The notes beneath the pieces are model-generated. The model did not search any database and was not told where the DNA came from. It saw nothing but the letters and a program-made list of their open reading frames with translations. This document shows positions 26,511-37,495 of a DNA stretch of 60,386 bases, in pieces (the first letter of the stretch is position 1; the number at the start of each line of letters is the position of its first letter). The stretch spans positions 1 to 60,386 of the forward strand of contig CAADGG010000008.1 of assembly GCA_900696485.1 (NCBI GenBank), in the 5' to 3' direction. The position numbers and the translations under genes are program-made. Origin of the DNA: an uncultured Pseudomonadota bacterium (GTDB lineage Bacteria > Myxococcota_A > UBA9160 > PR03).

Positions 26511-27386
26511 ATGCGCCACGTCGAGATCGGCCTGCTGCTGTCGGAGTCCGGCGCACACGGCCGGGCGACGGCGCCGCGCGAGCCGGCCGCCGCGCGGCTT
26601 CGTGCGATCGTCGAGCGCGCCGTCCGCGCCGAGCAACTCGGCTTCGACTCGATCTGGCTCGATGGCGAGACGCCGGGCGCCGACGGGCTGCGGGCGACCC
26701 CGGTGTTGCTCGCAGCGATCGCCGCCCGGACCACGCGACTGCGGCTCGGCGCCGGTCTCCCGCTGTGCGCAGGGCTCGACCCGCTGCGGATCGCCGAAGA
26801 CTTCGCGACGCTCGACAGCCTGTCTTCGGGACGGATCGAGCTCGTGGTGAGCGACCGCGGCTTCGCGACGCCGAGCGACGCCGCACCGGCCGGCGACGAC
26901 GCGAGCCGCGATCGCCTGCGAGAGACCGCAATGCTGCTCCGGCGCCTCTGGACGGAGACCGACGTGTGCTGGTCGGGCCGGATCCGCGGTCCGCTCGAGC
27001 GCGTGACGGTGCACCCGAGGCCGGTCCAACAGCCGCACCCACCGCTCTGGATCGGCTCCGGCGGCGATCCGCACGCGGGCGCACTCGCCGCGGCGCTCGG
27101 GCTGCCGGAGATGTCCTCGTGCGGGACCGGACCCTCACCAGCAGCAACCCGGGTGGGCACCTGCTGCGTCGTCTCCTTCAAGGATCGGGATCCCGGCCAC
27201 CGTCGCCCCGGAGCGCTCGGCGGCAGCCCGGCCGAAGTGGCCGAACACCTGCTCGCGGCCCGTTCGGCGCTCGGAATCGACGTGCAGCTCGTGTGCCTCG
27301 ACGTCACCGGGCCGGCGGACCCGATGGCCTCGGAACCCCTCGAGCGCTTCGGCCGCGACGTCCTCCCGCTGCTGCGCAAACCCTGA
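26511..27386 (+). CDS. LLM-class (luciferase-like) flavin-dependent oxidoreductase
   Basis: 291 residues, shorter than the usual 320-350. It keeps the (beta/alpha)8 features [49 protein letters not shown] and [19 protein letters not shown]. It belongs to the F420- or FMN-dependent LLM superfamily; substrate and cofactor cannot be assigned. Several loops in the second half are compressed, so it may be a divergent member. It stands alone between the GST gene and the bS18 gene. Confidence 0.8.
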   Translation: MRHVEIGLLLSESGAHGRATAPREPAAARLRAIVERAVRAEQLGFDSIWLDGETPGADGLRATPVLLAAIAARTTRLRLGAGLPLCAGLDPLRIAEDFATLDSLSSGRIELVVSDRGFATPSDAAPAGDDASRDRLRETAMLLRRLWTETDVCWSGRIRGPLERVTVHPRPVQQPHPPLWIGSGGDPHAGALAAALGLPEMSSCGTGPSPAATRVGTCCVVSFKDRDPGHRRPGALGGSPAEVAEHLLAARSALGIDVQLVCLDVTGPADPMASEPLERFGRDVLPLLRKP

Positions 27387-27432
27387 AGGGCGCCATTCCT
27401 GCCCCGCTTGCCCTCGAAGCGACGCCGCTCCC

Positions 27433-27461
27433 TTGCAGCCGCAGAAGCCGTTGGATAGGTT
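27433..27461 (+). promoter_or_regulatory. Promoter of the bS18 gene
   Basis: TTGCAG (27433-27438) and TAGGTT (27456-27461) are separated by exactly 17 bp. TAGGTT ends 10 nt before ATG 27472, and no ribosome-binding site is visible. A leaderless or near-leaderless mRNA is likely. Confidence 0.55.
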
Positions 27462-27471
27462 CCGTCCCCTC

Positions 27472-27963
27472 ATGAGCCAACCCGATCGACCTCCCTTCGG
27501 CGACCGCGGACCCTCGGACCGGCCCTCTTACGGGGACCGCGGCGACCGCCCCTATGGCGGGGGCGGCGGCGGCGGCGGCGACCGCTTCGGCGGGGGGGGT
27601 GGCGGCGGCTATGGCGGCGGCGGACCGCGCGGCGGCGGACGCTTCGATCGCGACCGCGATCGCGACGAGGACTACGACAATCGCAGCGTGAAGGCGCGGC
27701 TGCGGGCCAAGGCTCGCAAGAAGGCCCGCAAGCTGCGCAAGAAGACTACGCGCGGCCCGAAGGTCTCGCGGCTCACGACCGACAAGGGCCTCGTCATCCA
27801 CTACAAGGATCCGCGCGTGCTGCGGATGTTCCTGACGGAGACGGGCAAGGTCCTGCCGCGACGGATCTCCGGCAACACCGCGCGCCAGCAGCGCGAGGTC
27901 GTCGAGGCCGTCAAGCGCGCACGCCACCTGGCGCTGCTGCCGTTCGGCGAATCGGTCGTCTGA
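27472..27963 (+). CDS. rpsR: Small-subunit ribosomal protein bS18 with Gly-rich N-terminal extension
   Basis: 163 residues, about twice the normal bS18. Residues about 95-163 are a clear bS18: [28 protein letters not shown], then the C-terminal [13 protein letters not shown]. Residues 1-70 are disordered, rich in Gly, Arg, Asp and Tyr (runs of Gly with GDRFGG and GPRGGGRF), followed by a very basic [14 protein letters not shown] helix. The domain has none of the Cys of zinc-binding bS18 forms. The gene lies outside the usual rpsF-rpsR-rplI operon, so it may be a paralogue or a relocated sole copy. The extension could bind rRNA or act in condensates; that is inference. Confidence 0.88.
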   Translation: MSQPDRPPFGDRGPSDRPSYGDRGDRPYGGGGGGGGDRFGGGGGGGYGGGGPRGGGRFDRDRDRDEDYDNRSVKARLRAKARKKARKLRKKTTRGPKVSRLTTDKGLVIHYKDPRVLRMFLTETGKVLPRRISGNTARQQREVVEAVKRARHLALLPFGESVV

Positions 27964-28022
27964 GCCGACCCGGCCCCCGCCGGATCCCGCCAGACCCGAC
28001 GCCACCGAACTCCGACACGACC

Positions 28023-28055
28023 GAACGCGCGCCCCTCGGCGGCGGGCGCGCGTTC
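28023..28055. terminator. Bidirectional hairpin between rpsR and SRPBCC gene
   Basis: GAACGCGCGCCC (28023-28034) and GGGCGCGCGTTC (28044-28055) form a perfect 12-bp stem with a 9-nt loop, placed between two convergent genes and touching the stop of the minus-strand one. A shared terminator is the simplest reading, although no U-tract follows. Confidence 0.6.
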
Positions 28056-28479
28056 AGCCGCCGAGCGCCTTGCGGATGCCGGCGATGCCGCCGGTGTAGA
28101 CGCCGCGGATCATGCCCTCGGCCTGCTCGGCCGGCGCGCCGTCCGGCTCGAAGCGACTCGACCAATCGACGCGGCACTCCTGCGGGCCGACCTCGGAGAT
28201 CTGGATCGTCGACTGGTAATCTCGCACCGGCAGCGGGCACTTCTCGACGATCGCGTAGCGGAGGCTGCGAGCGCCGTCATCGAGCGCCTCGAGCCGCTCG
28301 GAGATCGTCAGCCCGCCCGGCAGACCGATGCGCCGGATCGCGCCGATCCCCTCGCCGTCCACGGTGCAGCTCTGCAGCGCCGGACCGCCCCACTTCGCGA
28401 TGCCGCCGAAGTCCCGCACGAGTTCCCAGACGCGGGCCGCCGGGGCCGCCACGGTTTCGCTGACCTTCACTTCGCTCAT
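28054..28479 (-). CDS. SRPBCC (START-like) family protein
   Basis: 141 residues. The N-terminal VSETVAAPAARVWELVRDFGGIAKW, GGLTISERLEALDD and the C-terminal helix (EGMIRGVYTGGIAGIRKAL) fit the polyketide-cyclase/dehydrase branch of SRPBCC proteins, which bind hydrophobic ligands. The ligand is unknown. ATG 28479 is chosen because AGGAGG lies at proper spacing, while the upstream ATG 28488 is too close to it. It diverges from the ThDP-enzyme gene. Confidence 0.85.
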   Translation of the reverse strand: MSEVKVSETVAAPAARVWELVRDFGGIAKWGGPALQSCTVDGEGIGAIRRIGLPGGLTISERLEALDDGARSLRYAIVEKCPLPVRDYQSTIQISEVGPQECRVDWSSRFEPDGAPAEQAEGMIRGVYTGGIAGIRKALGG

Positions 28480-28577
28480 CGTTCGCATCCTCCTCGTCGT
28501 GCTTGGTAGCATGGTTGCGGAGTTCGGCGCAGTCCCGCGCACGCCGTACCGCTGCCGTTCTGCCGAGGGGGGATCCG

Positions 28578-30116
28578 ATGACCGGCGCCGACCGCCTGCT
28601 CCAGACCGCGCGGGCCAGCGGAGTCGACGTCTGCTTCGCCAATCCCGGCACGACGGAGATGCCGCTGGTCGCAGCGCTCGACCGCACGCCGGAAATCCGC
28701 GCCGTGCTGGGCCTGTTCGAAGGCGTCTGCACCGGAGCCGCGGATGGCTACGCGCGGATGGCCGGCCGCCCGGCGCTGGCGCTGCTGCACCTCGGACCCG
28801 GTTTCGCCAACGGCATCGCCAACCTGCACAACGCGCGGCGCGCCGGCACGCCGATGCTGGTCGTCGTCGGCGATCACGCGACGTGGCACGCCGCGGCCGA
28901 TGCGCCGCTCGCGTCGGACATCGTGTCGCTCGCGAATCCCGTCTCCGGCTGGGTGCGCAGCGTGCGGCGGGCCGAGGACGTCGCCGCCGACACGGCCGCC
29001 GCGCTCGAGGCGGCGGGCTCTCCGCCCGGCCAGGTCGCAACGCTGATCGTGCCGGCCGACTGCCAATGGGAAACCGCCGACGGTGCACCCGTCCCGGTCC
29101 GCGCGAGCCGTCCGTCGGCGGTGTCGGGCGAGCGCATCGACGCCGCCGTGCGCGCGCTGCGCGCCGGCGACGCCGCATTGCTCGTCGGCGGCCCGGCGCT
29201 CGGCGCGCGCGGTCTGCGCGCCGCGGCGCGCATCCGGGCCGCGTGTGGCGCGCGCCTGCTGCACGACGCCTTCGTCGCGCGCCTCGAGCACGGCGCGCAG
29301 GTGCCGGAACTCGAACGGATCCCGTACTTCCCGGAGCAGGCTGCGCAGGCGCTCGGCGGCCTGCGCACGCTGCTGCTCGCCGGCACGCGCGATCCGGTCG
29401 CCTTCTTCGGCTACCCGGGCGGCCGCAGTCGCATCGCACCCGACACGTGTGCACGGCTCGGACTGGCGGCGCCCCACGAAGACGCCGTCGGCGCGCTCGA
29501 GGCGCTCGCCGATGCACTCGGCGCTCCGGCCGCCGTCGCGATCCCCGAGCGCGCCCGCCCCTCGCCGCCGTCCGGCACGCTCGACGTCGCGACGCTCGGC
29601 CAGGCGCTCGCGGCGCTGCAGCCCGAGAACGCCATCGTCGTCGACGAGGGGCTGACGTCGAGCGCAGCCTGGTTCGCGGCCTCGGCGGCTTCGGCGCCGC
29701 ATACCGTCCTCGGCCTCACCGGCGGCGCGATCGGCCAGGGCCTGCCATGCGCGGTCGGCGCCGCCCTCGCGTGCCCGGATCGCCGGGTCATCGCGCTGCA
29801 GGCCGACGGCTCCGGCCTGTTCACGCTGCAGGCGCTGTGGACGATGGCGCGCGAGCAGCTCGACGTCGTGACGATCGTCTGTGCCAACCGCAGCTATCGC
29901 ATCCTGCAGGTCGAGGCGGCGCGCGCCGGCATCGCGGCGCCCGGCCCGGCGACCCGCGCGCTCTCGGACCTCACGCGCCCGGAACTCGACTGGACGACGC
30001 TTGCCACCGGCCTCGGCGTGCCGGCCGTTCGCGTCGACCGCGCCGAGGCGCTCGTCGCAGCGCTGTCCCGCGCCTTGGCGACACCGGGCCCGACGCTGGT
30101 CGAGGCGCTGCTGTAG
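28578..30116 (+). CDS. Thiamine-diphosphate-dependent enzyme, acetolactate-synthase/decarboxylase-like
   Basis: 512 residues with the three-domain layout of the IlvB/MdlC family. The N-terminal PYR domain has the catalytic Glu in LGLFEGVCTGAADGYARM (about residue 47) and FANPGTTEMPLV. The C-terminal PP domain holds ALQADGSGLFTLQALW and ends the cofactor motif with IVCANRSYRIL, so the usual GDG...NN signature appears as ADG...AN. Members include acetolactate synthase, benzoylformate decarboxylase and sulfopyruvate-type enzymes; the reaction here is not defined. GAGGGGGG stands upstream of ATG 28578. It is a single gene divergent from the SRPBCC gene. Confidence 0.85.
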   Translation: MTGADRLLQTARASGVDVCFANPGTTEMPLVAALDRTPEIRAVLGLFEGVCTGAADGYARMAGRPALALLHLGPGFANGIANLHNARRAGTPMLVVVGDHATWHAAADAPLASDIVSLANPVSGWVRSVRRAEDVAADTAAALEAAGSPPGQVATLIVPADCQWETADGAPVPVRASRPSAVSGERIDAAVRALRAGDAALLVGGPALGARGLRAAARIRAACGARLLHDAFVARLEHGAQVPELERIPYFPEQAAQALGGLRTLLLAGTRDPVAFFGYPGGRSRIAPDTCARLGLAAPHEDAVGALEALADALGAPAAVAIPERARPSPPSGTLDVATLGQALAALQPENAIVVDEGLTSSAAWFAASAASAPHTVLGLTGGAIGQGLPCAVGAALACPDRRVIALQADGSGLFTLQALWTMAREQLDVVTIVCANRSYRILQVEAARAGIAAPGPATRALSDLTRPELDWTTLATGLGVPAVRVDRAEALVAALSRALATPGPTLVEALL

Positions 30117-30140
30117 CGGCTTCTGCGAGCTGCGGGGCGC

Positions 30141-31094
30141 CTACGGAGATGCGGACGCGTGCGGGCGATCGGCGTCAGTCGCGCTGGCCGCGCGTCCCCG
30201 CAGCGGAGGCACCCGCGCCAGCACCTCGACGGCGTCGGGGCGTACGTGGTGTTCGCGCATCTCGTGGTGCAGCATCTCCTCGGTCACGTCCCCCTGCTCC
30301 AGGCACTCGCGCAGCAGGCCGAAGAAGAAACGCTCCTGCTCGGGATCCGGATGCGCGCGATAGCGTCCCATGAACGCGTAGGGTCCGAAGAGCCGGCGCC
30401 GCGCACGATACAGCGCCCCGATCGCCGCCGACCCGCCGGGCTTCTCCGGCGCGAAGTAGTCGATCGCGAGGCCCGTCTTCCACGGCTGCGTCATCCGCTT
30501 CGTGTTGTGCAGGAGCTTGGTCTGCGGGGTCAGCCGGTCGAAGTCGTTCCACTCGTTCTCGAACAGGCCGATCGAGCCCTCGGGTTCGAGCTGCAGGCTG
30601 ATCCACTGCATGTAGTCGCGCTGGAACGAGAACATCTCGTCGAACTGCTCTTCGCAACGCCAGTGCGTGAGCTGTGCGCAGTCGAGCAGCATGACGCTGC
30701 TCGCGAAGAACCCGCGTCGTCCCTTCGACCCGGAGCGGCGCCGGCACAGGATCGCCTTGCCGCCCATGTCGCGGGTCAGAAGCTCCCAGATGTCGCCGAC
30801 GGCGAACACGTCCGGATCGATCACCACGGCGCGGCCGCGATAGCCCATCAGTTCGGGCGGCATGAAGCGAAGCGGCGTGAACGACTGGAGATCCTCGTAG
30901 AGCCAGGGGCGGCTGGCCCCATCCCGCAGATAGTTCTGGCCGTCGCGCGCCCGCAGGAATGGGTGATCCCCGGTCTGGATCAAGCGGATGTCGAACTCCT
31001 CCGCATGCTGCGAGTTCCGCCTCAGCGCATGTCGGGCGACCAGCGCACCGACGATCTGCTTGTGGTTGGTATGGATGAATACCGTGGGTCGCAT
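30141..31094 (-). CDS. GT8-like glycosyltransferase
   Basis: 317 residues with a GT-A fold of family 8 type: the N-terminal strand PTVFIHTNHKQIVGALVA, a DxD-like metal site in AVVIDPDVFAVGDI (about residue 95), the hydrophobic block FFASSVMLLDC and the C-terminal LLHNTKRMTQPWK, which matches the H-x-x-x-x-KPW-like element of GT8. It would transfer a sugar from a nucleotide donor; donor and acceptor are unknown. It follows a 2OG oxygenase gene by 95 bp on the same strand, which suggests a two-gene unit modifying a glycan or small molecule. Confidence 0.65.
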   Translation of the reverse strand: MRPTVFIHTNHKQIVGALVARHALRRNSQHAEEFDIRLIQTGDHPFLRARDGQNYLRDGASRPWLYEDLQSFTPLRFMPPELMGYRGRAVVIDPDVFAVGDIWELLTRDMGGKAILCRRRSGSKGRRGFFASSVMLLDCAQLTHWRCEEQFDEMFSFQRDYMQWISLQLEPEGSIGLFENEWNDFDRLTPQTKLLHNTKRMTQPWKTGLAIDYFAPEKPGGSAAIGALYRARRRLFGPYAFMGRYRAHPDPEQERFFFGLLRECLEQGDVTEEMLHHEMREHHVRPDAVEVLARVPPLRGRAASATDADRPHASASP

Positions 31095-31189
31095 GATGTC
31101 CTCGGTCCCTTCGTGGATGGGCCGCGCCGGCGAAAGGCGGTACGGCCGCCGCACCGGCGGGAGGTGTCGCGTCGGGGCGCCGGCCGGGA

Positions 31190-31867
31190 TCAGCTCTTGT
31201 TCAGCAGACGCCGAACCGGTTTGGTGAGCCGGTTCAGCCGTTTCTCGTAGCGATCGAGCACCCCTTCCCGCACCCAGTTCATCTGGATCATCCGCCGCTC
31301 GCCGACGTACGGCTTGTGTCCGTGATAGGAGTGATCGCTGCGCCGGAACGCGATCATCGTGCCGCCGAGCGGGGCGACCTCGGCCTCGTAGTCCTCGAGG
31401 TCCTCGGAGCGCAGGAACCGCAGCCGCCCTCCTTCGTCCTGCCAACCGTCGTTGAGATAGACGAGCATCGTGACGACCTTGGTCCGATGATCGGTGTGGA
31501 CGTGGCCGTCGGTCGGTTCGCAATAACGCCGGATCGTGATCGTCAGCCGACTGGTCGACAGGTCGACGCCGAACTTGGCTTCGACGCGCTCCCGCAAGGC
31601 GGGGCTGCGGAGTTCGTCGAGCAGCGCGCCGAACGCCGGCCCGTAGGAGCACGTCTCCGGCCGGTGGTTGCCGGGACCGGGGATGTCCGGATAGCTGGCG
31701 ATGGCGGCCGCCAGGGCATCCGGCTTGAGGAACTCCGGAACCGCGAAAAAGTCGAAGGGATGCCGGTGAACGGACGCAGCGTCCAGCGCCCCGAGGTCGA
31801 TCATCGCAGTGCCGAGAGCCCCGCGCGGCGGCCGTGCCGTCGGATCGAAAACGGTCGAACTCGACAT
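31190..31867 (-). CDS. 2-oxoglutarate/Fe(II)-dependent oxygenase
   Basis: 225 residues with the prolyl-4-hydroxylase-like double-stranded beta-helix. The metal ligands are seen as HxD in HVHTDHRT (about residue 120) and a distal His in HSYHGHKPYV (about 180), with Arg in VGERRMIQMNWV binding 2-oxoglutarate. It hydroxylates an unknown substrate. The preceding KVVTMLVYLND and GGRLRFLRSED are standard for this fold. It heads a likely operon with the glycosyltransferase. A candidate -10 (TATCCT near 31905) lies upstream with a normal leader. Confidence 0.82.
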   Translation of the reverse strand: MSSSTVFDPTARPPRGALGTAMIDLGALDAASVHRHPFDFFAVPEFLKPDALAAAIASYPDIPGPGNHRPETCSYGPAFGALLDELRSPALRERVEAKFGVDLSTSRLTITIRRYCEPTDGHVHTDHRTKVVTMLVYLNDGWQDEGGRLRFLRSEDLEDYEAEVAPLGGTMIAFRRSDHSYHGHKPYVGERRMIQMNWVREGVLDRYEKRLNRLTKPVRRLLNKS

Positions 31868-32160
31868 GAGATCTTGTCCTCGCTTCTAGGCTTCTAGGAT
31901 AGGATCCCGGCCCCCTCTGGCCGGTCCGACAGCACCGGGTGATCGCACCGGGCGAGAGCACCGGGCTCGAGCGGTGTCGGCGGCGGGCCAAGCCGCGTGC
32001 CGTCAGCGCGCCCCGCTCGCGCCGTGCCCTGCTGCCTCGCTGCTGTCTCGCGGCTGTCTCGCGGCGCACGCCCCCTGCGACGCCGAGGCCTCGGAGTCTG
32101 GTTCTTCTCCGGCCCGAAGCCTATGACTCCGGTCATATCCGCGTCGAACCCCGCCGCCGT
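31868..32160. other. Intergenic region, 2OG oxygenase to fumC
   Basis: About 290 bp without a gene I can support. It holds the promoter of the oxygenase gene at its left end, with a small direct repeat of TTCTAGG near 31884-31897, and the 3' flank of fumC at its right end. No RNA gene is evident. Confidence 0.4.
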
Positions 32161-33567
32161 TCAGGCGCCGCCTGCGCCCGGCCCGGTCTGTGCGCGTGCG
32201 TCGAGCAAAGCCTCGAGCTCCGCACGCGGCAGCAGCTGCTGCTCGAGGCACAGTGCCCGGATCGTACGCCCGGTCGCCGCAGCCTGCTGGGCGAGCTCGG
32301 CGGCGCGCTCGTAGCCGATCCGCGGGGCCAGCACCGTCACCATCGCCAGGCTCTGCTCCACCAGCGCGGTCGCGCGCTCCCGGTCCGCCTCGATGCCGTG
32401 GACGCAGCGGGCGGCGAACAGGTCGCTGCTCGTGGTGAGCAGACGGATCGATTCGAGGACATTGCGCGCAATCAGCGGGATCATCGCGTTCAGCTCGAGC
32501 TGCCCGGTCATCCCGCCGAGCGCGACGGCCGCATCGTTTCCGACCACCTGCGCGGCCACCTGGATCACTGACTCGCACAGGACCGGATTCACCTTGCCCG
32601 GCATGATCGACGAGCCGGGCTGCAGGGCCGGCAGCCGCAGTTCCGCGAAGCCGCAGCGCGGACCGGATGCGAGCAGCCGCAGGTCGCTCGCGATCTTGAA
32701 CAGCGCCACGGCAACTCCGCGCAGGGATGCGCTCAGCGCCACCGCGGCATCGCGCGCGCTCTGCGCCTCGAAGTGATCCGTGGCTTCGCGAAATGCGAGC
32801 CCGGTCGCGACGGAGATCCATTCGATGGCGCGGGCGGCGAAGCCGGGCGGGCTGTTCAGGCCGGTCCCGACCGCGGTGCCGCCGAGCGCCAGTTCCGCGA
32901 GCCCGCCCGACGCCGTCGCGACCCGCTCGATCGACAGCTCCAGCTGGCGGGCCCAGCCGCCGAACTCCTGGCCGAGCCGGATCGGCGTCGCGTCCATCAG
33001 GTGCGTGCGTCCGATCTTCACGACGTCGTCGGTCGCATGGGCCTGTGCGCGCAGCGTGTCGTGCAGCCGGCCGAGCGCCGGCAACAGGTCCTCGTGGATC
33101 GCGCAGCGGGCCGCGATGTGGAGGGTGCTCGGGATCACGTCGTTCGACGACTGGCTCGCGTTCACGTGGTCGTTCGGATGGACCGAGGCGAGCGCCGCGC
33201 CGAGGATCTGCCGCGCCCGCGTCGCGATCACTTCGTTGGCATTCATGTTCGTCGACGTCCCCGAGCCGGTCTGGAACACGTCGACGACGAAGTGGGCGTC
33301 CCAGCGCCCCTCGGCCACTTCCCGGGCTGCCTGCTCGATCGCGGCGGCGATGCGAGTCTCGACGACGCCCAGCGCGGCATTCGTCGCAGCCGCCGCGCCC
33401 TTCACGAGTCCGAGCGCCGCGACGAAGCGGCGCGGAAAGCGCTCGCCGCTGATCGGAAAGTTCTGCACGGCCCGCTGCGTCGATGCGCCCCACAGCGCAT
33501 CCGCCGGGACCTCGATCTCGCCCAGCGAGTCCCGTTCGATGCGGGTCCCGGCGCTCTGCTCCGGCAC
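32161..33567 (-). CDS. fumC: Fumarate hydratase, class II
   Basis: 468 residues, the expected length. It interconverts fumarate and malate without an iron-sulfur cluster. The signature [14 protein letters not shown] (about residue 100), the active-site segment [14 protein letters not shown], and [11 protein letters not shown] (about 320) are all intact and typical of the fumarase/aspartase superfamily, with the fumarase subgroup favoured by the N-terminal [21 protein letters not shown] 33567 is the start, with AAGGGG upstream. A class I fumarase is encoded 1.7 kb away, so the cell has both an oxygen-stable and an oxygen-sensitive enzyme. Confidence 0.95.
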   Translation of the reverse strand: MPEQSAGTRIERDSLGEIEVPADALWGASTQRAVQNFPISGERFPRRFVAALGLVKGAAAATNAALGVVETRIAAAIEQAAREVAEGRWDAHFVVDVFQTGSGTSTNMNANEVIATRARQILGAALASVHPNDHVNASQSSNDVIPSTLHIAARCAIHEDLLPALGRLHDTLRAQAHATDDVVKIGRTHLMDATPIRLGQEFGGWARQLELSIERVATASGGLAELALGGTAVGTGLNSPPGFAARAIEWISVATGLAFREATDHFEAQSARDAAVALSASLRGVAVALFKIASDLRLLASGPRCGFAELRLPALQPGSSIMPGKVNPVLCESVIQVAAQVVGNDAAVALGGMTGQLELNAMIPLIARNVLESIRLLTTSSDLFAARCVHGIEADRERATALVEQSLAMVTVLAPRIGYERAAELAQQAAATGRTIRALCLEQQLLPRAELEALLDARAQTGPGAGGA

Positions 33568-33673
33568 TGCGAATCCCCTTCCGGTCCGTTTCGCTCATAT
33601 ACTGCGAGAAGAGGCGCGCACGCACCCCCTGGAATCGACCGGATCGCCGTCGCCGAGCCGGCCGAAGCGGCGC

Positions 33674-35173
33674 TCAGTGCTTCCGCCGCCTGCGCAGCAC
33701 CCGCGCCGGCGAGGCGTCCTGACGCGGCGGTCTCGCCAGGGCCGGGAACAGGAGCGTCACCGTGGTGCCGCGCCCCGGCGCGCTGTCGACGCACACGCCG
33801 CCGCCTTGCGCACCCACCAGGCCCGTCACCTCCGCGAGCCCGAGGCCGCGCCCCGGCGACTTGGTGCTGAAGAACGGCTCGCAGATCCGCGCGCTGGTGG
33901 ATTCGTCCATGCCGCAACCGCGATCGCACACGTCGAGCGCCACGTGCGGACCCGGTCGCAACACGCCGGGGGGATGCGTGCGGAGGGCGAGCTCGGCATC
34001 GACGTCGACGCGCCGGGTGCGGATCAGCACGCTGCCGCCGGCGGCGCCGAGCGCGTCCACCGCATTGCGGACCAGTCCATGCACGACGCGGCGCAGCTGC
34101 GTGCCGTCGACGCGCACCGGCGGCAGCGCGACGGGCAGGTCGTAGCTGAGGCTGGCCGCGCTGCCGAGCTCCGTGTCGAGGCCCTGCGACAGTTCGAGCA
34201 CCAGCGCCGACAGATTCGTCGCGGCGGACGGCGGGCCGCCCCGCTTGCCGACGAATCCGAGCAACTGATCCGTCAATGCGGCCATGCGCAGCCCGACACC
34301 CCGAACCCGCACGGGATCGAGAGGCTCGCCGCCGGCCACCCGCCGGAGGAGGCTCTGGTCGACCGCCTCGAGCAACTCGCGAGAGAGTTTCCGCAGCGAA
34401 TGCGCGATGCCCTCCGCGAGCCGCAGCAGGCTCTCGCGACGATGCGCGTCCCACAGCTGCTCCTCGTGCCGGCGGCGCTCGGCTTCGATCCGACGCCGTT
34501 CGGTGACGTCGCGGCCGACCAGCTGGATCGCGAGCTCGCCCTCGTAGCAGACGGCGGCGCCGGCGATTTCGACGTCGATCACGCGGCCGTCCAGGCGCAC
34601 GATGCGCTGCTCGAGCAGCATCGTCGGTCCGCCGGTCTCGAGGATCTTCTGCATGCGCTCGGCGACGATCGGGCGATACTCGGGATGGACGAACTCCATG
34701 ACCGGACGATCGATCACGTCCTCGGCGGCGGACGAACCGAGCAGCGCCAGCGCGGCGGGATTGACGAAGCGGATCCGCCCGCCGACATGCACGACGATCG
34801 GCGCCGGGCACGCATCGACGAGCCGGCGGTAGCGCTCCTCGCTCTCGGCCAGTGCGGCCGCCGTCGTGCTGGATGCTCGGGTCCGGCGCACGACGCAGGA
34901 ACCGGCGCCCGCCCCGCCGTCGGCGGCCAGCGGCACGACGTCGACGACCAGCGTCGCCGTCTCGATCCGCTTCGTTGCTCGCGAAGTCAGCGCGGCGGCA
35001 AGGGCTGCGCGCTCCGCCGGTCCGAGCGAATCGACCGCAGCGACGAGCGGTTGTCCGCACAGGGCTTCCGGCGTGCGGCCGCACAGCCGCTCGGCCCCGG
35101 CCGAGGTCCACGCGATGTTGCCGTCCGGATCGCAGCCGAGCAGGGCGAAGGAAGCAACGGACGGGTCGACCAT
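33674..35173 (-). CDS. PAS-domain sensor histidine kinase
   Basis: 499 residues. Two PAS-like regions (about 1-110 and 115-235, the second with the clear [20 protein letters not shown] and [15 protein letters not shown] ends) lead to a dimerisation helix with [20 protein letters not shown], where the phospho-His sits in an H-box that lacks the common HDFNN form. The HATPase domain has the N-box NAVDALG, G1 DRGCGMDE and G2 GRGLGLAEV. There is no membrane segment, so it is a cytosolic sensor. No response regulator is adjacent. It lies between the two fumarase genes and is transcribed divergently from the class I gene. Confidence 0.88.
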   Translation of the reverse strand: MVDPSVASFALLGCDPDGNIAWTSAGAERLCGRTPEALCGQPLVAAVDSLGPAERAALAAALTSRATKRIETATLVVDVVPLAADGGAGAGSCVVRRTRASSTTAAALAESEERYRRLVDACPAPIVVHVGGRIRFVNPAALALLGSSAAEDVIDRPVMEFVHPEYRPIVAERMQKILETGGPTMLLEQRIVRLDGRVIDVEIAGAAVCYEGELAIQLVGRDVTERRRIEAERRRHEEQLWDAHRRESLLRLAEGIAHSLRKLSRELLEAVDQSLLRRVAGGEPLDPVRVRGVGLRMAALTDQLLGFVGKRGGPPSAATNLSALVLELSQGLDTELGSAASLSYDLPVALPPVRVDGTQLRRVVHGLVRNAVDALGAAGGSVLIRTRRVDVDAELALRTHPPGVLRPGPHVALDVCDRGCGMDESTSARICEPFFSTKSPGRGLGLAEVTGLVGAQGGGVCVDSAPGRGTTVTLLFPALARPPRQDASPARVLRRRRKH

Positions 35174-35309
35174 CGGCAGGACTCCCCGGCGCGGGACACG
35201 CGCGCGATCGATTGGGGGGCAAGCGCAGCTCGATGCAAAGGGAGCGGGACCAGGATACCACCGCGGGTCCGGCGTCCGCTATCGTTCTCGCCCCCTGCCA
35301 GAGGAAATC

Positions 35310-36941
<1,632 letters not shown>

Positions 36942-36990
36942 CGGGGCGAGCGCGCGAGCCTCGGGCGACGTCGCGGCCGCGCCGGCGGGC

Positions 36991-37029
36991 GGAAGTTGAC
37001 GCTTTCAACCCGGCCCCAAAATTGACGGC
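36991..37029. repeat. Diverged copy of the dispersed repeat
   Basis: GAAGTTGACG followed by AACCCGGCCCC and ending TTGACGGCG aligns with the right arm of the palindrome at 14170-14213 (about 30 of 39 positions by eye). It lies in the 121-bp gap between two convergent genes, class I fumarase and the DUF2203 gene. Confidence 0.6.
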
Positions 37030-37062
37030 GGCGAAACTCGACGGGTGCGGAACGGACCGGGA

Positions 37063-37407
37063 TCAGTGGATGCGGGTGCGGCCGGCGAAGCCTTCGTCGT
37101 GGCTGTGGAACCAGGTGAGTTCGGGCTCCGGCCAGCGCCAGCAGTAGCAGCCGCTGCCGGTGTCGAAATCGACGAGCCACGCGCCTTTGGCCTCGGCGCC
37201 GAGCGCTTCGATCTCGCGCGCCCAGCGCGACACGATGGCCTGGATACCCGCATCGATCGCGCCGGAGCGAGACGGATCGGCGTCCTCGCGTTCGCGCAGC
37301 AGCACCTCCGCTTCGCGGACCGCGCGTTCAGTCCGTGCGCGGACGTCCCCCAGTACGGCGCGCGCTCCGTCGAGCGTCCAGCGGCGCCCTGCGTCTCCTG
37401 CGGTCAT
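37063..37407 (-). CDS. DUF2203 family protein
   Basis: 114 residues. The helix-rich first half (WTLDGARAVLGDVRARTERAV) is followed by the family's C-terminal core: GAWLVDFDT, YCWRWPEPELTWFHSHDEGFAGR. The function of DUF2203 is unknown. ATG 37407 is 8 nt after a TAGCCT box, a leaderless-type start. It is convergent with the class I fumarase. Confidence 0.8.
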   Translation of the reverse strand: MTAGDAGRRWTLDGARAVLGDVRARTERAVREAEVLLREREDADPSRSGAIDAGIQAIVSRWAREIEALGAEAKGAWLVDFDTGSGCYCWRWPEPELTWFHSHDEGFAGRTRIH

Positions 37408-37415
37408 CGCAGTCG

Positions 37416-37421
37416 AGGCTA
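37416..37421 (-). promoter_or_regulatory. -10-like box before DUF2203 gene
   Basis: TAGCCT on the minus strand ends 8 nt before ATG 37407, the same pattern as before other genes of the window. Confidence 0.45.
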
Positions 37422-37495
37422 TCACACGCACGCGGGCGTCCGGTGCGGCGGCGCCGGGTTGACGCGCCGGCCCGCGGCGGTTTCTCTCCGGCCCC

